Shown here piece after piece: positions 1 to 9,599 of a DNA stretch of 36,439 nt. The stretch spans positions 171,005 through 207,443 of the forward strand of contig SCFE01000033.1 of the NCBI GenBank assembly GCA_004352715.1, in the 5' to 3' direction. The DNA is from Hofstenia miamia. Its lineage: Eukaryota > Xenacoelomorpha > Acoela. The first letter of the stretch is position 1, and every line of letters begins with the position of its first letter. Made by a program: the position numbers and the translations under genes. The notes under the pieces were generated by a model. The model was given only the letters and a program-made list of their open reading frames with translations, was not told where the DNA came from and did no database searches.

Positions 1-3
1 TTG

Positions 4-112
4 GCTACAATGTTGAATTCGGACAAATATTGGCTACAATGTTGAATTCGGACAAATATTTGCTACAATGTTGAATTCGGACAAATATTTGCTACAATGT
101 TGAATTCGGACA
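4..112. repeat. 29-bp minisatellite, four copies
   Basis: Four near-identical units begin at 4, 33, 62 and 91, a strict 29-bp period. Each contains GCTACAATGTTGAATTC (with an EcoRI site) and a GGACAAATATT tail; the first two differ from the last two by one base (GG versus TG before CTAC). The array starts at the window edge, so its true length is unknown. The core TTGCTACAATGTTG recurs once at about 317-331, at the start of the adjacent CMC-like transposase fragment. Confidence 0.93.
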
Positions 113-318
113 GAAATGCATTGAACAATTCATCATGTCATCCAAATCTCTTTTTGGCAAAGAATTTCTTGTCTACAATGTTCATGCACTAACGCATATT
201 GCAATGGCGCAGTTTTTTTATATATGGTGTGGGTTATATGGTAGAATTTCTTCCTAAACCTTTGCTTAAAAATTTTCTTTTATTATTTTCTACTGTCTTT
301 GTTTTAGTTCAAATAATT

Positions 319-870
319 GCTACAATGTTGGATTACTACAGAATTTTAGTGCGTTTAAATATGAAAATACACTAAAAGCCATTAAACAGTCTGTTCGTTC
401 TCCTTATAGACCATTGGAACAATTAAAGCAACGTATTTCCAATGTTAAGCTTTTTTTCAGTAATTCAAATAAACGGAACACCATTATAGGAGTGAAAAAA
501 GGCGAAAATCTGGGCCATTACCTTGTGATGATAAATCATATCAACAATTTCATCGGTGCTTTTTTAAATATTTCTGTCTTTCTGATAAATTTGAAGACTC
601 ATTTTTTTCAACTAAAATGGTTCTATTTACCAAGCAAGCAACATTTTAAAACACGAAACAAATGTATTTATTCTGGCATACACCTTTGAAAATAGATCGC
701 CTGCATTTACTTTTCCAACAAATTCTAAGGATTTAGGAATTTCGAAAATTTCTCAACGTAGTGACATTCTTGATTTAATTCCCTTTTCAGGGGTTCAGTT
801 AAACATGTCGTTTCCCATCACAGTGATTTTCTTATGGCCATAACTTTGTTGCATTCATAATTTTTTTGTA
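319..870 (+). mobile_element. C-terminal fragment of a CMC-like transposase (fossil)
   Basis: The frame running through 335-500 reads LLQNFSAFKYEN, then KQSVRSPYRPLEQLKQR. In animal CMC/EnSpm-related transposase-like proteins this block, as I recall it, reads like 'LdnFSAFkFEN...KK.iRSPhKPLQQL.NR'. Downstream frames keep weak resemblance to the protein's C-terminal tail (KDLGISKISQRSD near 725-765), but stops and frameshifts intervene, so it is a fossil. A second copy with the same block lies at 8340-8976 on the same strand. Family placement is from remembered motifs, not a search. Confidence 0.68.
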
Positions 871-1413
871 AATGTGAAATGTGTATATTAATTTTCTAAG
901 ATACAATATTTTAATTTTTTTAAAGCAAAGTCTTCTAGTATTCATTAAAATTATAAATTTGCATATATATAAAATATTCTTAAGGTGTTAGTAAAGGTGG
1001 TTATTCTTTTATCTAAATGTAGTTTGAAGTCTTGGTAAAGTTTAAGTACGTAAACTATAAAATATTGAAAAATTACACGAATGTGATATGAATAGTCAAT
1101 TGCCGGGTTTCATCAATGGAAATTCCTTTCCAAATGTAAACAGTTATAATGAGTTATAGCCATGAACGCAGGTGCCTATGTTATCTCATTGGTTTGCCAT
1201 TTTAGCATGTATGCAGTGATTCAATTTTTGGAAAACAGTGATATTGCAATTGTATGCCAATCTTGGTTGTCAGTTGCAGGAGAAGTTTTTTGGCCCTCAA
1301 CTAGATCTTCCAGTACCATGAATAGACTGCTAATGAACTTAGCCACGCCAGACGAAAAAAACTTGAAAAAAGTTCTCGTGCATTATAAAAAGGGAGGGTG
1401 GCGTGTAGCATAA

Positions 1414-2500
1414 TCCAAGAAAGAACAACCAAAACTCTATCGATGATTTATGTTAATTCTTGGAAAATGCATTTATTAATTTTGATAGTTTAATTTCGGC
1501 AAGTAGTAGTCGCCAAAATGGTTTGACAAAATTACGTTTGGACGAAACGCCTGCACACAGTTCTGCAAAGCCACGAGGTACGCAGAAATTTAAACCGTGG
1601 GAAAACCAAAATTGAAATTAGGCGACTGGTACTTGTTTAGCAGCATTTAATCGGTAAATATGTTTTAATAAATTTTGTATAAATAGAAAACCACGAGCTG
1701 TGAATATGATGAACATTAACCTCGTTATATTTTCTTTTGTTATTGCGGTTTGATTATTTATTACGTTATGCGCAGCTAAACGGTTTTCTNNNNNNNNNNN
1801 NNNNNNNNNNNNNNNNNNNNNNNNNNNNNNNNNNNNNNNNNNNNNNNNNNNNNNNNNNNNNNNNNNNNNNNNNNNNNNNNNNNNNNNNNNNNNNNNNNNN
1901 NNNNNNNNNNNNNNNNNNNNNNNNNNNNNNNNNNNNNNNNNNNNNNNNNNNNNNNNNNNNNNNNNNNNNNNNNNNNNNNNNNNNNNNNNNNNNNNNNNNN
2001 NNNNNNNNNNNNNNNNNNNNNNNNNNNNNNNNNNNNNNNNNNNNNNNNNNTGACTTGGCGTCGGGCAAGTGCGCCCAGAGATTTCAATCCTCTTCAATCG
2101 ATGAAGTATCTAAATAATACTACTTAATAATTGTTATTGGAATATCTGTTAATGCAGTGTGGAATATACAATTAAAGGAAAGAAGAGGAAACTTAGATAA
2201 TACTTACCCCGTGATAGCTGGCGCTGATCCCTGGATCGATTCTCTAAGTAGATTATCTAGTTATGAAGTGTTAGTTTCACCTGGGTAGCGATATTACAAT
2301 ATGTTAGTATGTTTTATTTATTAATATCCTTGACAGAGGTTAAATATACATCTTAGTGCTAGTTTCATGCATAGTTTTGAAGCAAAAACTGATTATTATA
2401 AAACAAATTTCAATATTGAATGTCCAATTATTTTAGTTCTTTCATCTGATAACGATCAGACATGTATACATATTTCTAAGTTGATGTTTTTCAATCTTAA
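1414..2500. other. Stretch inside the DUF4806 locus with an assembly gap
   Basis: A run of N fills 1790-2050. The left flank on the minus strand keeps an open frame (1618-1789, ending KQVPVA and a stop) with no family I recognise. The right flank holds two possible minus-strand exons described separately. No transposase motif is visible. It could be an insertion that separated the first DUF4806 exon from the rest. Confidence 0.5.
2051..2243 (-). other. Two possible minus-strand exons next to the gap
   Basis: On the minus strand a TTAG acceptor precedes 2243-2208, which reads RIDPGISASYHG in an open frame and ends at a strong GTAAGT donor. After a 98-nt intron ending TTATTTAG, an open frame (2109 down to the gap at 2051) reads ILHRLKRIEISGRTCPTPS in phase. 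Local GC is higher than the surroundings. No homology is recognised, and both pieces are short enough to be chance. Confidence 0.25.
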
Positions 2501-3334
2501 ATTATTTTAGCAACTTTAAATCGAGCAACGTTTTTTGAGAAAAAAGCTCTAGAAGCAGAAGAATCATTTGCAGATTTAAGCAGTGAAGATCTTCCTCCAG
2601 AGACTCCCAAATAAATTTCCATCAAGGAAACGGGCTCATACAAAACATGAATCTTCAAATATAGAAAAGTAAAATATTTTAGAAGAAGTAGTATTTAGTT
2701 GTTTTTAGTTACAACTTCGAAAATATTCCATCCAATGCAATGAACCACCTGCTAGCATTCCTCCATTCCAAGGTATGTTATCTGAAATAATTGATTTTTT
2801 CTAATACAAATCTTAGATGAAAGCGATTCAAATTTGATTCAATCAACAAGCAGTTCCACTAATTATGGTAAATTATTAGGAAGTAACTCAATTCGCATTC
2901 AAAATATGGCTATTCACACTCACATAAGTGGTAAAGTTTTTATTGATATTTCAGTATGCTAAAACAATGTTTTAGATTTCATGGAGCCTAGCCCACCAAA
3001 GCGAATGACACATTTAAACGGTACTAGTTACTTTAATTATATTCCTTCATATAACAATCTTTTAGACGATTCTCTACTAAAAAAAATCATTTTGGGGTTG
3101 AAATGTTGAGAGAAGACATGCGAGCAGTAGAGAGAAGACTATCAAATTTGGAATCCTTACTAGTAGACGTTAACCCTGTCAGGCAACCTGCTAATCTTCC
3201 TCCGCTACCTACAAGCACTATTGAGGAATTCGATAGAAATATGGATGTTACTAACTGGCCATCTTGTTTGTTAAATGTTGGGATCTGCTTCAGCAATATT
3301 TTCACTTTTGAGCATAGTTATTGATATCAGATTT

Positions 3335-3806
3335 TGTTTGAACAACTATCCCAATTCCGTCACACTTTTTCTTAAGTAAATATTGCCATTCTAAGTTTTG
3401 TGAAAATGCCCGATGTGATAAAATCCATATAGAAATTTCACTATTATTCATAGATGTATATGCAAAAATATTGGTATTTTTATTGAATATTTATTGTTTA
3501 AATTTTAGGTAATACAAGGTGTCACCACAGCAAATTTTCACAGATTGTTTTGCTGAAGTAATATCTGCATAGCTTATGGTGTGTATTTTTTGAAGTTTTT
3601 TTAACTATTACTGACAACATTCTGCTAAGCGTCATTTAAACCGTGTAAATTAAAATTGATTACTTCAGTAATGAGATGACTACAGGTTAGTATATTTATT
3701 TCTTTATTGCACATTTATTAAATTTTTAATTAATTTTATAATATATTATATATGTATATATATATATATATATATATAGATATTCATCAATTAACTGTGT
3801 GATGTA
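3335..3806. other. Non-coding stretch with (TA)n tract
   Basis: No coding frame is supported here. A (TA)n microsatellite occupies about 3740-3778, shortly before the mariner-like element that starts at 3807. Confidence 0.6.
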
Positions 3807-4374
3807 CTGAATTTCCAAAAAACGATACCGAATTTTACTTGCTGTAGCTCTAAAACTATTAAACTTACAAAGAAATTGAAACTTTCGTTTATTTTGTTGA
3901 CATTTTTTTCCGTATACGAAATTTGAGAAGGTTTCATTTAACTGTTTTTCCCAATTGTATTTTTAGTGAATGTTAGTAAAAATACGTTTTTCGACTTTCA
4001 AAAGTTTATTGAAAAATGCCCTATGGGGACAATTGAAAAGCAAGGTTTATAACACTCCAGCGCATAACACCGTTGAACTTCAACAAAGAATTGAAGCAGA
4101 GGTCAATTTGGTTCAACTTGGGCGAGCTCTGCTTGGGCGAATGATGGCCAGAAAGAGGACGCCAATGCAGCTAGGTATCAAGAGGAATGGAGGCAATTAA
4201 TGGGAGTACTATCTTTTTTCATAATAAATAAATTTTGAAAAACGTGTTTTCATATTAAAGTTTTACACTAATCAAAATGTCAACGAAATAAACAAGTTTC
4301 AATTTATCTGTAAGTCTAATCGTTTTAGAGCTACAGCAAGTTGAAATTCGGTATCGTTTTTTTGGGAAACTCGG
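3807..4374 (+). mobile_element. Mariner-like element with ~100-bp inverted termini, internally deleted
   Basis: The left arm (3807-3908) and the reverse complement of the right arm (4274-4374) align over about 100 bases with scattered differences; shared cores include AAACGATACCGAATTT and CTTGCTGTAGCTCTAAAAC. Each end abuts a TA dinucleotide (3805-3806 and 4375-4376), the expected IS630/Tc1/mariner target duplication. The interior keeps only a transposase C-terminus: ALWGQLKSKVYNTPAHNT followed by VELQQRIEAEV, matching the usual 'LWGxLKxxVY' block after the last catalytic aspartate. At about 568 bp it lacks the helix-turn-helix region and most of the catalytic domain, so it is non-autonomous. 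Confidence 0.83.
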
Positions 4375-4384
4375 TATACTTTGC

Positions 4385-4665
4385 TAATTAATTAGTGGTA
4401 TATAATGTATCATTAAGTATCTTTTTGAGACATCCTCAAAGTATCTCATTGTGATACTATATCAAGCCTATCTGCTGAGACAGCCTGAGAACGTCTTGTT
4501 GTGTCGCAATGAGACATCCTAGAGATATTGTTTTGGACGGACATTAAAACAGATTTAGGATCGTTTTAGGATACATTGCGACGTTCTTGTGTTATCGCTA
4601 CGATGGCAATTATGTCGCAGTGAGATGTTTTTAGGATATTGTGAGGATTTCTCATTTTTGTCTGG
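4385..4665. repeat. Internally repetitive non-coding segment
   Basis: GAGACATCCT-type motifs recur (about 4427, 4511). The block TGTCGCAATGAGACATCCT (from about 4502) recurs imperfectly from about 4612, and AGGATACATTGCGACGTTCT (4568-4587) is an imperfect inverted copy of the AGAACGTC...TCGCAATGAGACATCCT segment at about 4488-4520. No coding frame is seen. It may be a MITE fragment, but its ends are not defined. Confidence 0.4.
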
Positions 4666-4669
4666 GCAG

Positions 4670-5122
4670 CCCATACTTCCCGGGAAACAAAGAGATTTAT
4701 GGAGGAAAATGGGATTGCTCTTTTACCTAACTGGCCAGCTCAAAGCCCCGATTTGAATATAATCGAGCATCTCTGGGCTCATATAAAAGCAAAAATAGCC
4801 AACCAAAGGCCCAATAATGTCGAAGAACTGTGGAAGAAGGTAGAAAAAGAGTTTTATGCTGTTCCACAATCGTATATAATTAAACTTTATGACTCTTTAC
4901 CCCGAAGAATGCGCGAAGTCGTTATTTCTAAGGGATTTTCGACCAAATATTAGCATATTAGTGAATATTTTATGTTTTGTGATGTATTGTTATATAATAA
5001 TTACATTTTAAGCCTTACTACAGTTTTTGATAACAATTGTATAAATATCAATTAATAAAATAAGTAAATATGCCGGTTTTCCCAAAAATTTGATGGTGTC
5101 CGGATCTTTATTGCCAGCACTG
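4670..5122 (+). mobile_element. Tc1-family element, 3' fragment with terminus
   Basis: The frame ETKRFMEENGIALLPNWP leads into PAQSPDLNIIEHLWAHIKAK, the Tc1 transposase signature around the third catalytic acid (the E of IIEHLW). It ends at the stop at 4951-4953 after a typical C-terminal helix region. The right end reads, on the minus strand, CAGTGCTGGCAATAAAGATC followed by CGGACACC, a Tc1-type terminus, and abuts TA at 5123-5124. The helix-turn-helix region and the first two catalytic aspartates are absent, so this is a 5'-truncated copy. No matching left terminus is seen upstream. Confidence 0.85.
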
Positions 5123-5124
5123 TA

Positions 5125-5780
5125 AATGTTTCATTCATCTCTCGCAGTGCATTAAATACTGCGATTGTTATAATTTACAGACAAAATATTACAAATATTT
5201 AATATAGACATACTATAATTGTTATATGCCTACATTTAATACGACATGAAGGCATTTGTTCTCCGTACAGGAGGGGGGAACGTTCCCCCAGTCCCCCCTT
5301 GGCTGCGTCTCTGATTATTCTGCTAAGAATTTTGTTAGAATGTAAGAAATTATTACTATGTTGAATATATAGAACAATCCCTTTACTAACTTCATTATAT
5401 CAAATCGATCTTTGGTCTAACCCTAGAATCTCTTAAAATGTACTAATCACATTTCTTTTTTATTTGCTTGGTCCCCTCCTGTTATTCGTTTTCGTAACCT
5501 CTTCTTATATTGCTTGTTGGTATACATATTCTTTGATATAATACATTATTATATAACATGAGTATCTCACTTCATTTTGCTACATATTTATGTGAAAAAT
5601 CGTGCTTAAACAGTCTTTAATACGATTTAGTAATTTTTGTTGCATGTTTTGAACAATTCGTTATATAATTCATTATTCATATTTGTTTATGAAGTTGTTC
5701 GTTTAATTGCTTTTGATATTTGATTCCATTGAAAGGTTTCCCTCCAAATAATTGTGTGAAGTATAAAACGTGTTTTTAGT
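5125..5780. other. Non-coding stretch with a G/C-rich palindrome
   Basis: No coding frame is supported. A perfect 16-bp palindrome, GGGGGAACGTTCCCCC, sits at 5274-5289 and is followed by a C-run and TTGGCTGCGTC. This stands out in an AT-rich background and resembles the C-rich end of a dispersed repeat. The remainder is AT-rich with no motif recognised. Confidence 0.5.
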
Positions 5781-7075
5781 ATGAGTCGGCGACAACAGAG
5801 GCATAAAAATTTTCTGCAGATGCCATTGTCAAATTTATGTCTAATGAAGTAAATGTATCATCTGATGAAAATCAATCTTTTCTTACAGATGTTACCTCCA
5901 AAATATATAGATCATCTGATGAAGATCAATCCCGTTCCCCACAAGTCCCACTTCAAAAACTGAACCTTCTGTTACTTTCTCCCCCGATGCAATTAGCGAT
6001 ATCAGTCCATCCACTACTTTAAGTAGTTCCTCTTATTAAGAGCCGCTTCAATCAAAGGATCTACGTAAATAATCTATCCACATAATATTGTAACCAGTCT
6101 CCTTCACATTCTGCACCCGTATCATCCGCAACTTCATTTTGATTGTCGCTCTTTGATGCGCACTCCAACCCCCCTATCATTAAATCATCTCCTCGACACT
6201 TTTGGCCAATTTTGGGTATGTTTGATTTCAATAAGGAAGGTTTTGTTATTGGTTGTTTCTTTGGAATTGGCAAACCTAATTTGGAAAAATATTTAAACTC
6301 TCTTAAAGAGAAGCTAGTTAAGCTATACTCAGGTACCATGATTAACGATTTGTTTTTTCTTTAAAAGTCAAATGTGTTCCACTTAATGCTCCCGCCCGCG
6401 CATTCATCAAGAGTACTAAGGTTCACAGTGGATATTCTTCATGCCATTTTTGTGATGCAGGAGGTGAATATAATGGGCGCGTTGCTTTCCCCTCTATTGG
6501 AAATACTAGAAATGACCATTTCTTTCGTTATTCACATTTTGAAGAAATACCTGGAATTGATATGATTCTGTCATTTCCTGTTGATTATATGAATCTTTGT
6601 TGTCTTGGGGTAATGAGAAAACTTTGCAACAGTACGTACTTTTATGTTGATTTAAATTATTACAAACAATTGAAAATTTTTTTGTTTAATAGTAATGATT
6701 TTTTTGTTTTAATTTTTCAAAATTTAGGTTCATATATAGGATAAAATTGTTCGTCTTCATATGTTAACTACAAATGTGATTTAGTATGGATGTCAGGAAT
6801 TCATTCCATCCGCCAGCCAAATCAGGTTATTAGCAGAATATCTCAGTCTCTGTTATCCGGTAATCTTCTTCGCATATCCAATTTTTCTCGCGGTTACCGG
6901 AGCTTCAAAGAAGAAAAAAATTTTAAAGCAGCTGAATGGCGAACCATTGTTCTGTATTTTGGAACTTTTGCATTTCGCAATCTACCAGAGTTACTCTACA
7001 ATCACTTTTTTCTTCTTTTCTATTGCTGTTTGTATGGACAAATTTTGCTTTTCAATTATTTCATAGTAATGTAAA
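5781..7075 (+). mobile_element. CMC-like transposase, N-terminal and catalytic part (decayed)
   Basis: The locus opens with MSRRQQRHKNF at about 5781 and shifts frame soon after. From about 6143 it reads SLFDAHSNPPIIKSS, then FWPILGMFDFNKEGFVIGCF and KPNLEKYLNSLKEKL. A 36-nt intron (GTACC...AAAAG, about 6346-6381) joins in phase to VPLNAPARAFIKST, HSGYSSCHFCDAGGEYNGR, FPSIGNTRNDHFF, then IDMILSFPVDYMNLCCLGVM. After a further intron-like stretch come SGNLLRISNFSRGYRSFKEE and FKAAEWRTIVLYFGTFAF (about 6845-6975). These match the 'FWPIL', 'DAPARAF', 'GY.gC..C', 'FP.DYMHL.CLGV' and 'KA.E.R.fLLY.GP' blocks of animal CMC/EnSpm-related transposases as I remember them. The central part is surprisingly open, while both ends are broken. 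The C-terminal part lies beyond a nested insertion. Confidence 0.72.
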
Positions 7076-7142
7076 TTTTTTCTTATTTATATATATACCG
7101 TGCCTTTTTAAAATTCCGGTGAATTTAAAAAGTCTATTTTAA

Positions 7143-8270
7143 AAATATTCAATAAAATATTTTGAGAAGCATTAGGTCACTCGGTAGTATATATGTTTGG
7201 ATTTTGTTTACCATGGATAGAAGCCAGATAATCGATATGTTGATGATATATTATGCCAGCCAAAAATCAGTAACTGTAGCCAGTAAACAGTACTATACTA
7301 AACATGGTATTAAATGAAAAGAAGATGGCCCGAGTGATACCTCAGTTCGACGACTTCTCAGTAAATTTGAGGAGTATGGTACAGTGTCAGATCTACCTAG
7401 AAGTGGAATAGGCGATTCTATAAGCAATGATGATATTGTGGCAGTCGAGGAGGCAATTCAACAACTGAAAAACCTGGGTCAGCTTCCCACCACCTTGAAT
7501 GTCGCTGCAAGTGTTGGCCGATCAAAATCGACTGCATGGAAAATTATGAAGCGAGAGTTAAAACTTAAACCATATAAGATTCAATTGGGGCAGCAGCTTA
7601 GTGATTATGATTGTTTAAGGCGAGTCATCTTTGCGAAAAGATTTCTTAAAGAAGTTGAAGACGACCCATCCTTCTTAGGAAGAGTTATTTTTTCAGATGA
7701 AGTCTACTTTAGTCTAAATGGTGTGGTTAACAGACAAAACCCAAGATTTTGGAGTACTGAAAAACCACTGATCACTCAGGTATCACATTTTTCAAGTAAG
7801 GTTATGGTGTGGGTAGGTCTTTTCAAAGTCTGTTAGATTACCAATAGCCTTGCCAGAAGGCACACTTACCAAAGATATTTATATAGAGTTTTTGGAGGAC
7901 AAATCATACCTTATTTGAAATCTAAAAGGAAGCGGCGCATATCAATCCTGCAGCAAGATGGCGCTAGACCACATACAGCCAATTCATCGCTTGAAGCATT
8001 GAAAACCTTTTTTCCTGGTCGTCTTATTAGTGATCGTACTGAGTTTAGCTGGCCTCCTAGAAGTCCGACTTATCTCCCTTGGACTTCGTTGTCTGGGGAT
8101 GGATGAAAAACAAGGTTTATGCAGAACCTAGACCTCAAAATTTACAACAACTGAAGGAGAAAATTATTGAAGTATACGAATCAATGACAGAAGAAATGTT
8201 TCAAAATGCTTGTGTTTCTGTGCTTGAAAGACTGGAAACCTGTATTGAAAATGAAGATGGTCACCTTCAC

Positions 8271-8306
<36 letters not shown>

Positions 8307-8310
8307 CCGT
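7143..8310 (+). mobile_element. DUF4817-type mariner-like transposon nested in the CMC-like element
   Basis: The transposase starts MDRSQIIDMLMIYYASQKS at 7213 in the DUF4817-like helix-turn-helix style ('...FxExGTVxDLPRSG'). A TGA interrupts at about 7315. A second DNA-binding region contains VAASVGRSKSTAWKIMKREL. Catalytic landmarks follow: FSDEVYFSLNGVVNRQNPRF (first D), ILQQDGARPHTA (second D), and PPRSP then LDFVVWGWMKNKVYAEP (third D region), with one frameshift between PPRSP and LDF. Another frameshift lies near 7834. With a stop and at least two frameshifts it is inactive. The CMC-like reading resumes just downstream after a TTCTTAG acceptor-like site, so insertion was probably into an intron of the older element. 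Element ends are approximate; no clear inverted termini were resolved. Confidence 0.77.
8274..8304. repeat. (TA)n microsatellite
   Basis: A pure TA tract of about 31 bases lies right after the last codons of the nested mariner-like transposase, near its presumed 3' end. Confidence 0.95.
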
Positions 8311-8339
8311 ACTACTAATTTTTTATAATACTTGTTCTT

Positions 8340-8976
8340 AGGTTGTCGTTTACTTGCTGATTCATCAAGCAACAATGATATAACTATTTATAAGGGTGAA
8401 CTCTTGTCTACTTTTGTGGAGAAGTGTGTTGCGATACATGGAAATGAATTTTAAGTCTATAATGTGCATTTACTTTTGCATTTGTCAACATGCGTACATT
8501 TTAATGGGCATTTAGATCAGTTTTCTTGCTTCGCTTTTGAAAATTTCATGAAGTTGATTAAGAACAATATTAAAACTGGTCATCATTATCTGCAACAGTT
8601 ACTAGTGGTAAACTATGTAATTCTGTAAATGTAGAGAATTCCTGCAGCCAGCTTTACACTAAGTATAAAGATGAAGGTCATGGTGACTTTATTATTGATT
8701 TATGTCTTTTAAAAAATTGTGATTACATTCGACTTACACGATTTTTACAAAAAAATGAAATTTTAGCTCACAGTTATAAATTTAAAAAAAGAGAAGATTT
8801 ATTTGTCATTTTTTCTCCTTCAAAAATGTTTGGCATTGTCATTGCTTCAAATGTATGTGAAGTACCTCATTTCTTTGTTCATGAAATAGACAGAAAGTGT
8901 GTTTCATCTCCTCATGATAATGGAATTGTTTTAATGCCACTTGTAAATAAGTTTGAAAGCTGCCAATAGAATTACT
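8340..8976 (+). mobile_element. C-terminal part of the interrupted CMC-like transposase
   Basis: After a TTCTTAG acceptor-like site the frame reads CRLLADSSSNNDITIYKGE, then VYNVHLLLHLSTCVHFNG, HLDQFSCFAFENFMKLIKNN and TGHHYLQQLL. The order matches the 'YN.H.LLHL..D', 'LD.FSAF.FEN' and 'KPLQQL' blocks of the same family, and the FEN block parallels the fragment at 319-870. The tail KMFGIVIASNVCEVPHFFVH and CVSSPHDNGIVLMPLVNKFE (about 8828-8963) is the usual end of the protein. Stops at about 8452 and 8618 show decay. Continuity with 5781-7075 is inferred from domain order and strand. Confidence 0.7.
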
Positions 8977-9070
8977 TTATATGCATTGGTTTTTTGCAAA
9001 ATTTAAGTAAAATGCTATATCAGCTTTAATGAAACATTATACTTGGCCGGGGTTTTTGCAGTCTTTAACT

Positions 9071-9560
9071 TCAGTCTTGAAATTTGTTAGTTTTAGGCCA
9101 TTTTATAATGAATTCAGTATCAATAATTAAATATTGAAAATTACTGTTTGAAATCTTTACATCGTCAGCAAAAATGTAAAAAAGTGATGGACAACTATTT
9201 GGTAAATTATTTATAAAAGCTACAAATAGTGTTGGAGCTAAAATGGATACTTGTGGGATACCACTTGTAATAATACAGCTGTTCGATATGGTATTTCGAA
9301 ATTTAACCACTTGTCGATGATTTTTCAGGTACGACACCAATATTTTCAAAAAATTACCTCCAATTTTAAACAATTTTAGTTTTTCAATTTTCTTTTCCAT
9401 GTGGTACTTTATCAAAAGCTTTACTGAAATCCATATATAATGTAGATATAATATAATTTTCATCAAATCCTTTATAAACAAGATCTAAGTGAAGTTCTTC
9501 TTTCCAATCCTTGCGATATTTGAACCCTTCTGAATATATTTACCTGGCGCATGTTCTTTT
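9071..9560 (-). mobile_element. Non-LTR retrotransposon reverse transcriptase fragment
   Basis: Reading the minus strand from about 9560, the frame gives LDLVYKGFDENYIISTLYMD then DFSKAFDKVPH, the canonical finger/palm motif of CR1/jockey-type reverse transcriptases. After a frameshift it continues IGGNFLKILVSYLKNHRQVV, SGIPQVSILAPTLFVAFINN (family consensus GVPQGSVLGPLLF.i.iND) and FADDVKIS, the catalytic YADD-type box with F for Y. The fragment stops at 9071 and lacks endonuclease and thumb regions. Premature stops and a shift make it a dead 5'-truncated copy. Confidence 0.87.
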
Positions 9561-9599
9561 GCAAAGCCATTACGAAGCGCATAATTGTTTTCGTTAACA

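Larger units (their letters stand above)
1207..3326 (+). pseudogene. Decayed DUF4806-type gene with remnant short introns
   Basis: The first exon starts MYAVIQFLENSD at 1207 and contains a tryptophan-proline block (EVFWPST), the usual N-terminus of the DUF4806 proteins that are multicopy in many invertebrates; function unknown. It stops at 1411. From about 2511 the frame reads FFEKKALEAEESFADLSSED, then shifts frame into NKFPSRKRAHTKHES. Later pieces are QLRKYSIQCNEPPAS (about 2710-2772), DESDSNLIQSTSSSTNYG (2818-2865) and EPSPPKRMTHLN (about 2982-3020), followed by a 45-nt intron. The last exon carries MLREDMRAVERRLSNLESLL and LPPLPTSTIEEFD, the typical coiled-coil lead into DUF4806. All joins are phase 1, but an A-run near 3079-3087 shifts the frame and the DUF4806 core is missing. 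The gap at 1790-2050 lies inside, so part may be hidden. Pseudogene is inferred; sequencing error could explain the homopolymer shift alone. Confidence 0.68.

Noticed and set aside
2199-2230. ATACTTACC start resembling the 5' end of U1 snRNA
   Set aside because: Similarity ends after nine bases; the sequence is better explained as the reverse complement of a GGTAAGTAT splice donor.
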